From JAFAQB01 sp045808425 (lineage in GTDB: Archaea; Thermoproteota; Nitrososphaeria; Nitrososphaerales; Nitrososphaeraceae), in assembly GCA_045808425.1 (NCBI GenBank), contig JBJMFM010000323.1, positions 1-17,444 on the forward strand: a stretch of 17,444 nt of DNA, written 5' to 3'. How positions within the stretch are numbered: position 1 is the stretch's first letter; each line of letters opens with the position of its first letter. Below, piece after piece: positions 7,993-14,036 of the stretch. A program made the translations under genes and the position numbers. The notes under the pieces were generated by a model that was given only the letters and a program-made list of their open reading frames with translations, searched no databases and was not told where the DNA came from.

Positions 7993-8527
7993 AACACTGA
8001 TCATATTTGTGAAGCTACTCTTGTAAACTACCCAAGAATTGTAAAAGCATTAAACACTACAAATACAATGTGCATGAGAATATATATTCCCATGTGCTTT
8101 GAAGAGTTAATGGGTCTTACTATTATGCTTGCTGGAACGATACCAACTGCAAGAATGATAAACTAAAGAAAAGTACATCAGTACTTATCCATCATCAACA
8201 TACAATACAGAATTGTTGGAAAATAATGACAAATCAATAACCCGTAGTAATAGCCTAATATCTCTAGAATGATGGAATAACAAATCCAACAAGCATACAA
8301 AATTAGGAGCTGCAAGAAGAATATGTATCCCGTGGTTACATAAAGAGATGGATATTTTCTAAAATCTTATGTAACTGACTGGAGATAAAAACAATTGCAT
8401 GCAAAGATAGTTTGGGTTTATCATCTATTTATTCTATCTTATTTGCATCAAGTTATTGCATAAATTAATTCTTTGTCACGCTAGAAGAATTATTATTCAT
8501 ATTTTTCCTTTTGTTATTTTGAGATGA
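7993..8527. other. Gene-poor stretch between RPA and antiporter
   Basis: No convincing gene. 7993-8166 is an in-frame open extension of RPA beyond its TAG. A hairpin AAGTAC-ATCA-GTACTT lies at 8171-8186. Two 8-bp inverted pairs interleave: TCCATCAT 8188-8195 with ATGATGGA 8269-8276, and TTGTTGGA 8213-8220 with TCCAACAA 8285-8292. T-rich blocks near 8410-8450 and 8500-8520 could end RPA transcripts. Confidence 0.4.
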
Positions 8528-9850
8528 TTATGGTGTTGTTGATCTTGATTCTGAAACCTTTATTTTATTCCCAAATTTAACTATGTATGGAGCGATGAAC
8601 GTCGTCACAATAGTAACAACACCCAATATCGGAAGAACTGAAGAAGTGATAGCTCCAACGTCTTGACCACCCTTAGCTATTATCAGTGACATTTCTCCTT
8701 TGGATGCAGAAAGTCCAAGCCCTGTTCTCAACGCGGTAGTAGAATCAATTCTTGATTTGATTATGAGTATGCCGGTAATTATAAGAAACTTTGAGGCAAA
8801 AGAAGTTAAGATGAGTATCATTGCTGGTATAATGAATGAGGGTATCAACGATATATTCATCAACGCTCCTATTGAGATAAAGAATATTGCTGAAAACACA
8901 TCTCTTAGTGGAATAGTCAATACTCTAACAACTGCAGCACTCTTTGATTCGGCAACTAATACTCCTGCCAAGAAAGCACCAATTACAACAGATAGCCCAA
9001 GGAGTTTAGCTGCAAATGATAGTCCAAACGCCAAACCAAGAATTACAATTAGTAGTAATTCATAATCATTAGTTTTACCTACTCTGTCAAGGATGGTAGG
9101 TATGAATCTTGATCCTAAAACTAGGATACTTCCCATAAAAGCTCCTACGATAGCTAGTGAAATGGCTATTTTTAAAATAGGTATTTCTCCTCCTTGCCCT
9201 CCATCACCTATAAAACCATCAACGTTAGTACTGTTGCCAGTAGTAGTTACAGCAACTGATTGAAGGACTGCAAGGGCACTAATAGCTATGATATCTTCAA
9301 TAATTAATACTCCAAGAATTATAGTCGAAGAACGATCTCTAATTATATCGAGTTCCTCTAAGATTCTAATTGTCACCACAGTACTTGTAATAGACATTGC
9401 TAATGCTAAGAACATAGAATCAAAGAATGAAAACCCAAGCGTTTGGGATATAAAAAACACTATTAATAGTGTTCCCATCGATTCTGGCAATGCTACGATT
9501 ATAGAAATCTTGCTTACAGATTTGAGTTTGGCTATTGGAAATTCGGTACCAATAACAAAAAGCAGCATAATTATCCCTAATTCTGAAAGGACATTTACTG
9601 TTTGAATACTGCTTATGAGGCTAAAAGGTGGAGTATAAGGACCAATTATCATCCCAGCTACAATATAACCAATTACCATTGGTTGTCTTAACTTATGGGT
9701 AATTATCAACATTACAGCCGCAATTATCATGATCACTGCAAAATCCTGGACTATCAGATCACCAAGAGGTGAGGATGATGAGGGGGAGGAGGAGCCAAAT
9801 GCTACTGAAAATAACTGAAGTAAGAAATATGACTGGCTGTTCAATGACAA
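8528..9850 (-). CDS. Kef/CPA2-type cation:proton antiporter, no regulatory domain
   Basis: Integral membrane Na+/H+ or K+/H+ exchanger of the CPA2 family, 440 aa, with about 12-13 hydrophobic helices and almost no soluble part. After a Ser-rich start (~20-28), family motifs are visible: LRQPMVIGYIVAGMIIGP (~54-71), IIMLLFVIGTEF (~93-104), the transport-site acidic pair E185-D186 in VLIIEDIIAIS, and KLLGLSVVIGAFLAGVLVAE in a later helix. The chain ends right after the last helix, so the cytosolic TrkA-N/RCK domain of bacterial Kef proteins is absent, as in NapA-like antiporters. The TTG start at 9850 is supported by GGTGAT about 7 nt upstream and an in-frame TGA just before it; no ATG is available in frame. 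The gene stands alone. The ion cannot be told from sequence; pH or salt homeostasis is the family role. Confidence 0.9.
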   Translation of the reverse strand: MSLNSQSYFLLQLFSVAFGSSSPSSSSPLGDLIVQDFAVIMIIAAVMLIITHKLRQPMVIGYIVAGMIIGPYTPPFSLISSIQTVNVLSELGIIMLLFVIGTEFPIAKLKSVSKISIIVALPESMGTLLIVFFISQTLGFSFFDSMFLALAMSITSTVVTIRILEELDIIRDRSSTIILGVLIIEDIIAISALAVLQSVAVTTTGNSTNVDGFIGDGGQGGEIPILKIAISLAIVGAFMGSILVLGSRFIPTILDRVGKTNDYELLLIVILGLAFGLSFAAKLLGLSVVIGAFLAGVLVAESKSAAVVRVLTIPLRDVFSAIFFISIGALMNISLIPSFIIPAMILILTSFASKFLIITGILIIKSRIDSTTALRTGLGLSASKGEMSLIIAKGGQDVGAITSSVLPILGVVTIVTTFIAPYIVKFGNKIKVSESRSTTP

Positions 9851-9982
9851 TCATACATCACCTATCATAATTAATTAATTCTTCTATATCGTCACGTGAA
9901 ATTAGAATCCACTACAATTAAGCTTGTAATAGATATTATTGACTAACTTCAAGTATTCAAAATTCTTATTAATTATTATACG

Positions 9983-10014
9983 TACTAATAGTAAAAGCAT
10001 TTACTAATAGTAAA
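9983..10014 (+). repeat. Tandem 13-bp direct repeat upstream of unknown operon
   Basis: TACTAATAGTAAA occurs perfectly at 9983-9995 and 10002-10014, a 19-bp period with a 6-nt spacer. It ends 23 bp before the ATG at 10038 and lies downstream of an AT-rich TATA-like region near 9970-9980. Two same-facing sites near two helical turns apart suggest a repressor or iteron-type binding site. Confidence 0.6.
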
Positions 10015-10037
10015 GATCTGGCGCAAATGTTGTTATC

Positions 10038-10435
10038 ATGACAGATTACGATCTAACTGGAATAAATATTGCATCACATTCTCCAAAGGATATGCCTTGG
10101 ATTGGTGTTGATGACGCCACTTTAGGATATTTTGGTTTAAACAGGGAAAGCCTTACTGCAGAAGCAACTAATATCAGAATATTAGATAGCGTGAGAAAGA
10201 AGGTTCGCGCAGATGAGAGGTTCAAAAATGTAGATGTTGAATTCCTAAAGGAGCGACGGATTAAATAGATGCTATCCTTGCACAGGTTGGCGACGAAAGG
10301 TTTTGGGAATATATAATATTTAAACTGAAACAGTTGTATCCAAAGACAAACTACAACCGTGCTATCTCACTACCAGAAAGATACTCTAAAGAGAAATTCG
10401 ATCTACTGCCTCGAGCGACAAAGAAACTCATATGA
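10038..10435 (+). pseudogene. Unrecognised protein, broken by a one-base frameshift
   Basis: The ATG at 10038 opens 76 codons (MTDYDLTGINIASHSPKDMP through VEFLKERRIK) and ends in TAG at 10266-10268. Immediately after, another frame is open from 10265 to TGA at 10433-10435 and encodes a protein-like sequence (DAILAQVGDERFWEYIIFKL, LPERYSKEKFDLLP). Adding one A to the AAA at 10263-10265 joins them into a single ~132-residue protein, KERRIK running into IDAILAQ. It is charged, has no membrane segment and I do not recognise a family. The gene at 10442 follows after 6 nt, so this is the first gene of a two-gene operon behind the 13-bp direct repeat. Real mutation, sequencing error and programmed frameshift are all open. 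Confidence 0.6.
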
Positions 10436-10441
10436 TGTATC

Positions 10442-10687
10442 ATGGATCTTACAGAAGATGGAACTAAACAAACCGAATCCGCTATCAGGATGGAGCAGGA
10501 AAATGTAGATGGCTTCGTTGACATACAACAACAGAAGAAAAAGAATATGGAAAGCCTTACCAAGGCAGTATCTGAATATGATCGTATGAAAACAGTAGAT
10601 GACAAGATATCGGAAATATGGAAATTACCGGAGTTCAGTACTGTATCAGAAGAATACAATCATGACGAATATGGGGAACTAGATTAA
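10442..10687 (+). CDS. Small acidic coiled-coil-like protein of unknown function
   Basis: 81 aa, starting six bases after the stop of the preceding broken gene. It is hydrophilic and acidic with a central helical stretch rich in Glu, Gln and Lys (ESAIRMEQENVDG, QQQKKKNMESLTKAVSEYD) and ends acidic (EEYNHDEYGELD). There are no cysteines, signal peptide or membrane helix. The spacing suggests co-transcription and possibly partnership with the upstream product. I do not recognise the family; a small adaptor or assembly protein of a former virus or plasmid is conceivable but not shown. Confidence 0.5.
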   Translation: MDLTEDGTKQTESAIRMEQENVDGFVDIQQQKKKNMESLTKAVSEYDRMKTVDDKISEIWKLPEFSTVSEEYNHDEYGELD

Positions 10688-10929
10688 TTAATAAAATAAC
10701 CTACAAAGCCAGCTTGCTGAAAGCGAACAAAAATACCACCCCCTCCTCTTCTACTTTCATAATAGACATCTTGTATGATATGTTCATGCAGAGTAGAGTA
10801 TATACTTTGAGCTAAGCAAATTTATAGCTAATTTTGAATGGATATTTTCTAGGCTTTTCAGCGTGGTAAAAATCTATAATTTATTTCTCATGTAGAAAAT
10901 GACAATTAAACAAATTAGTAAAGATTGGT

Positions 10930-11062
10930 TTAAATATAAATGCTAATGCCTCTGTCAGCAGCATAAGTGTCAATAGAATTGTCTTCTAACTTACTCCAAT
11001 TGGTCCATTGCTTCGTCTGAATAACCATCACGAAAGCCGTTATACCTTAGTAACTTTGCGAA
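10930..11062 (-). pseudogene. Possible coding remnant, two frames
   Basis: On the minus strand one frame (11062 to 10991) reads FAKLLRYNGFRDGYSDEAMD and an overlapping frame continues WSKLEDNSIDTYAADRGISI to a stop at 10930-10932. Composition is protein-like and the frames change near 11000, as in a decayed gene. Too short to assign; may be chance. Confidence 0.2.
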
Positions 11063-11337
11063 TTATGTAGTCTTATGCTTTTAGTAATTACCAATGTCTA
11101 TATATTCTCCCAAATCTTTGACTAATTAATTTTATTCCTTTCTCATGTAATATAGATTCGGGCTACAATAAGAAACAAATAACAACAAATCGAATACCCA
11201 TGCGGATGCAGATATCTGTTCAATCATCAGATCATATTAGTACATATTTGTTCAGAACATGAAAGAGAATTAATTACCCTTCATAGCTGATAGGGCTAGA
11301 AAGGCAGCAATAACAACGATCCTCTATGTTCTGCCAT

Positions 11338-11355
11338 TAATATTGAGCAATATTA
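11338..11355. repeat. Hairpin, 7-bp stem
   Basis: TAATATT (11338-11344), loop GAGC, AATATTA (11349-11355). First of four perfect inverted repeats before the Cys-rich gene. Confidence 0.4.
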
Positions 11356-11400
11356 TACAATAGATAGATAAGTCAAATCTGATACTTCCCTTTCAAGAAT

Positions 11401-11436
11401 GGAGCTACACACAAGATAATGCGATAGTTTAGCTCC
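11401..11436. repeat. Hairpin, 7-bp stem, long loop
   Basis: GGAGCTA (11401-11407) pairs with TAGCTCC (11430-11436) across a 22-nt loop. Its G+C-containing stem stands out in the AT-rich surroundings. Confidence 0.4.
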
Positions 11437-11439
11437 AAT

Positions 11440-11470
11440 AAATTAGTAATCTCATATAGTTTACTAATTT
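11440..11470. repeat. Hairpin, perfect 10-bp stem
   Basis: AAATTAGTAA (11440-11449) pairs with TTACTAATTT (11461-11470) across an 11-nt loop, four bases after the previous hairpin. Confidence 0.5.
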
Positions 11471-11493
11471 GTAAAGTGATTTTGACTCTCAGG

Positions 11494-11512
11494 TTGATAG
11501 TTTCACTATCAA
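11494..11512. promoter_or_regulatory. Operator-like palindrome before Cys-rich gene
   Basis: TTGATAG (11494-11500), centre TTTCA, CTATCAA (11506-11512). It ends 16 bp before the ATG at 11529, a position suited to a repressor site or a leader hairpin. Confidence 0.45.
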
Positions 11513-11528
11513 TTAAGTAATAGACTAT

Positions 11529-11726
11529 ATGGTAAGATGTGAACACTGCGATGTTGATGCTTATTATAACATGACTATAGAAGACTTCAACGATTCAGAG
11601 TCAGTATGTACCAGTTTGTGCATAAAATGTGTAAAGATAGAAATGAAAAAGATTATCGACAGTTTTCCAGCTGTAAAGTCGTTGAAGATAGAGCCTATGT
11701 TAAGCCCTCTAATAGAGACTCGATAA
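11529..11726 (+). CDS. Cys-rich mini-protein, possible zinc-binding
   Basis: 65 aa. Two Cys pairs, CEHC at residues 4-7 and CIKC at about 31-34 (with an extra Cys shortly before), are spaced like a treble-clef or zinc-ribbon knuckle. Between them lies acidic DFNDSESVC and after them a helical tail (KIEMKKIIDSFPAVKSLKIE). There is no signal peptide, so it should be cytosolic. No Shine-Dalgarno is evident; a palindrome lies just upstream. The ordered Cys spacing argues that it is real, but I do not recognise the family. Confidence 0.5.
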   Translation: MVRCEHCDVDAYYNMTIEDFNDSESVCTSLCIKCVKIEMKKIIDSFPAVKSLKIEPMLSPLIETR

Positions 11727-11748
11727 TTTCGGTGAGATCTTAACCTTG

Positions 11749-11856
11749 ATGAACATTGTGCGAGGTAAATATGATACTTTTAGGAACTCGTTTCCATCTG
11801 ATTGCAATAGACTTATTGAAACAACAAATCAGAGCATTCATTTCAAATTGCATTAA
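11749..11856 (+). CDS. Possible 35-aa ORF after the Cys-rich gene
   Basis: ATG at 11749 follows the TAA of the previous gene by 22 bp, with GGTGAG about 13 nt upstream, and reads MNIVRGKYDTFRNSFPSDCN before ending at TAA 11854-11856. Nothing else supports coding; it may be leader sequence before the glycosidase promoter. Confidence 0.2.
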   Translation: MNIVRGKYDTFRNSFPSDCNRLIETTNQSIHFKLH

Positions 11857-11861
11857 AGCCA

Positions 11862-11874
11862 AAATATAATAAAT
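11862..11874 (+). promoter_or_regulatory. TATA box for the GH5-like gene
   Basis: AAATATAATAAAT. A start site 25 bp downstream would fall near 11890-11895, after the TTG at 11883, which favours the ATG at 11931 as the true start of the glycosidase. Confidence 0.4.
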
Positions 11875-11882
11875 AACTAACA

Positions 11883-12932
11883 TTGTCAGACTCCATTAGC
11901 AATACACAAACTATCCATCCACAGCTGCTTATGGGCGTCAATTTCCATAGTTATGGGTCATCTGCCTATCAAAATAGATATACTCCACTTCCTCCACGAA
12001 ACTACGTTGAGGATTCATTTAAAATATTTGCAGATAACCAAATTACCTGCATTAGGGTAACAATTTTTTGGGAATCGTATGAGCTTGATTTACATCAATT
12101 TAGAGAAGACCTGAACCTTATAGGGGAGGAAGCTGACAAATATGGGATTACATGCATTTATGACAATCAACAATGGGAGTGTTCTTCATGGATGGGCTGT
12201 GGAATAGGTATGCCTAACTCTATTATGTCAACTTATTATGAAAAGAAAATAGCATCCCATGCATCAAACTACAATATTAAAAAAGACTTTTGGAAAAGAT
12301 GGTGGAATCGAAGAGTAAAAACTGTAGATGGAGTAGATGGATGGGATGCACAGCTAGCCTTTCTTAAAGATATCATAAAATTGCTAAGGTATCGCAAATC
12401 TACATTTGGATTTGAAGTGTTAAACGAACCAGAAGTATTTGAGATGTCACATTATAGAAAAGTTGGACAGTACCATAACTATATGATTAAACAGCTAAGG
12501 AATATAACTAATAAGCCATTATTGTTCTGTTGGGTTCTATCCCACGAAGTAATCGATAATCCTATATTGCAAGCGTTGACAAGTCCAACTATAAAAGATG
12601 ACAATATCATCTATGATGCTCACCTGTATCCTCCTTCTATTTATAGGATGATGTATTTTAAACTTGTATCTATCTTGATGGGAAATGTTCCTCTCTATAT
12701 TGGCGAGTTCAATTCAGGATTTACTGGAGGTTCAACACTAACACAAAAACAGTGTTCCCAATACATAGACAGATTCAAGAGATTTGGAACTTGTGGTTGG
12801 GCCTTATGGAGATGGTCATATATACATGATAGAAATATTCCTGCATTTAACTTAGCCAAAGTTACAGACAATAGGATAGAACCAGGAATATTCTTTACGT
12901 ATTTTAAAAACACTCTAAAGGTAACTAAGTAG
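11883..12932 (+). CDS. Cellulase-like glycoside hydrolase (GH5-type TIM barrel)
   Basis: Predicted retaining glycosidase of clan GH-A. The fold is seen as MGVNFHSYGSS at strand 1, ITCIRVTIFWESYE with the conserved Arg at strand 2, general acid/base E182 in FEVLNEPE at strand 4, H247 in YDAHLYPPS, nucleophile E275 in LYIGEFNSGF at strand 7, and GTCGWALWRWSY at strand 8. All key residues are present. There is no signal peptide or membrane anchor, so it appears cytosolic, unlike secreted cellulases; turnover of an internal glycoside, storage polymer or glycoconjugate is a guess. The longest frame uses TTG at 11883, but family similarity starts at Met17 (ATG 11931), which also fits the TATA box. 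A T-rich terminator-like block follows at 13000-13013. It has no pathway neighbours. Confidence 0.88.
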   Translation: MSDSISNTQTIHPQLLMGVNFHSYGSSAYQNRYTPLPPRNYVEDSFKIFADNQITCIRVTIFWESYELDLHQFREDLNLIGEEADKYGITCIYDNQQWECSSWMGCGIGMPNSIMSTYYEKKIASHASNYNIKKDFWKRWWNRRVKTVDGVDGWDAQLAFLKDIIKLLRYRKSTFGFEVLNEPEVFEMSHYRKVGQYHNYMIKQLRNITNKPLLFCWVLSHEVIDNPILQALTSPTIKDDNIIYDAHLYPPSIYRMMYFKLVSILMGNVPLYIGEFNSGFTGGSTLTQKQCSQYIDRFKRFGTCGWALWRWSYIHDRNIPAFNLAKVTDNRIEPGIFFTYFKNTLKVTK

Positions 12933-12999
12933 TACCGCAAATGAGAAGATGATATCTGTATTACAATTTATCTGCTATTGTTATTATTATGCCAGAGGT

Positions 13000-13013
13000 C
13001 TTTTTCTCTTTTC
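13000..13013 (+). terminator. T-rich terminator candidate after GH5-like gene
   Basis: The pyrimidine run CTTTTTCTCTTTTC on the coding strand about 70 bp past the TAG matches the T-tract type of archaeal terminators. The rest of 12933-13118 holds nothing recognisable. Confidence 0.45.
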
Positions 13014-13118
13014 TGTCAAATCAAAAAAGTTAACTAACTTATCACAGTAACAATTTATTTATAGCAAGCTTGAGTCTGGCTAAGAGTGTCCTTTAGTCTA
13101 GATTTTTATGTTATCTCC

Positions 13119-13648
13119 TTAGTTCAATTTCTGTATTAATTTCTTACGCAAAGCAAATGCAATAATTGTAGTCCCCACAAACGTAGCAGGCCAGTAGAGC
13201 CACAAGTCCGCTATACTTCCAGATAATAAAGCAGATGTCAATGAACGAGCAGGGTTCATCGAAGCACCAGAAATGATATAAAAAAGAATATATCTAAACC
13301 AACAATTCCACCTATTACTATTGCACTTAATCCTTTCAGCCCTTTAGTATATGCCACAGTTAGGATCACAGCCATCAACAAGGCTGAGACCATAACTTCA
13401 ATTCCAAATACTACTAAAATTGGATATGAATGATTAAAACCATTGGCTTCTAAATGAGCCTCTGTAACAATAAAGTATTTGACAAAAAGACTTGCTAGTA
13501 TCGCTCCAAGTATTTCAGCTGAAAAATAATGCGCCAAATAAATGCTTCTAATTTGTCCTGTAATGAGGTAACCTACTGTAACAGCAGGATTAAAGTGTGC
13601 CATTGATACATTTCCAAAAAGATAAACACCTTTAGTAAAACATTCCAA
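13119..13648 (-). pseudogene. Aquaporin/MIP channel remnant, 5'-truncated and frameshifted
   Basis: Water or glycerol channel of the MIP family. The first NPA loop is intact (VSMAHFNPAVTVGYLITG), followed by helices through AIVIGGIVGLDIF. The frame then ends at TGA 13256-13258. The missing end is present in another frame: ISGASMNPARS, the second NPA loop, then LWLYWPATFVGTTIIAFALR to TAA at 13119-13121. One base lost from the A6 run at 13280-13285 accounts for the break. The N-terminus lacks helix 1 and most of helix 2: only ECFTKGVYLFG precedes the first NPA loop, and the upstream frame belongs to a pentapeptide-repeat remnant. Both defects make it non-functional as it stands. The start shown is a TTG and is probably not a real one. 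Confidence 0.85.
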
Positions 13649-13913
13649 AAAAAATATTGGATGTATCCTTTATGGTAGGTGAGTCAAAGCTTGCTTCCCC
13701 TAAAACCTTGCTAAATAAAAATTTGACGTCTTTATCAAATATCGTATGCTTGAATACAGCTTCACCTCTAAATTGAGCTTTGGAGAAATCAACATATTCT
13801 TTAAACCAAGTATTTTTGAAATATGCTGTATTTTCGAATTTAGCTCCTTGGAAGGTGACTTCTTTTGTGAACTTAGTGTTAAAAAACTAGCGTGCCGGCT
13901 CGGGGTAAATCAT
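13632..13913 (-). pseudogene. Pentapeptide-repeat protein remnant with in-frame amber
   Basis: From ATG at 13913 the minus strand reads MIYPEPAR, then TAG (13887-13889), then continues in the same frame as FFNTKFTKEVTFQGAKFENT and onward (DFSKAQFRGEAVFKHTIFDK), with Phe about every five residues as in a pentapeptide quadrilateral helix. It ends in TAA at 13632-13634, overlapping the aquaporin remnant by 17 bp in another frame. A TATA-like AACATTTATA lies upstream at 13961-13970, so the ATG is plausible. The amber at codon 9 would stop translation. An A8 run at 13647-13654 sits where this frame and the aquaporin frame meet; a one-base change there would fuse them. About 85 residues remain, short for this family. 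Confidence 0.6.
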
Positions 13914-13960
13914 TAGAAATTTGCTTATCTGTGATATGAAAGGCAAAACTACTTACAATG

Positions 13961-13970
13961 TATAAATGTT
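13961..13970 (-). promoter_or_regulatory. TATA-like box before the pentapeptide remnant
   Basis: AACATTTATA on the minus strand, 48-57 bp upstream of the ATG at 13913. The gap 13914-14036 otherwise holds nothing I can name. Confidence 0.3.
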
Positions 13971-14036
13971 AGGTGGCAGAGAAAAAGGGCTGATTCCTAT
14001 TAATGAGGTATTGATATTGTAGTATCGTCTCTCTAT

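Larger units (their letters stand above)
10688..11528. other. 840-bp gene-poor stretch
   Basis: No intact gene. A possible decayed gene lies on the minus strand at 10930-11062, and a series of hairpins runs from 11338 to 11512. Between them the sequence is AT-rich with stops in all frames. A pyrimidine-rich block CCCCCTCCTCTTCTAC (10740-10755) just after the 10442-10687 gene might act in termination. Confidence 0.4.

Noticed and set aside
8188..8292. Two interleaved 8-bp inverted pairs that would fold as a pseudoknot, also resembling short terminal inverted repeats of a tiny transposon.
   Set aside because: Eight-base pairs at up to 80-nt separation are expected many times by chance in AT-rich sequence of this length; no target duplication or second copy seen.
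8700..9605. Plus-strand open frames within the antiporter gene, up to 121 codons.
   Set aside because: Composition mirrors the hydrophobic helices on the opposite strand; no independent start or family signal.
10351..10659. A 102-codon minus-strand frame across the unknown operon.
   Set aside because: The plus-strand frames have consistent operon spacing and charged soluble protein composition, while the minus frame is Ser/Phe/Cys-rich as expected of an antisense shadow.
8348..10851. ATGGATATTTTCTA occurs at 8348-8361 and 10838-10851.
   Set aside because: A 14-bp AT-rich match is within chance for a 17-kb window and the flanks do not agree.
13887..13906. G+C-rich patch next to the pentapeptide remnant considered as a tRNA fragment or attachment site.
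   Set aside because: It is explained as codons for PEPAR in the pentapeptide frame, and no second copy was found in the window.
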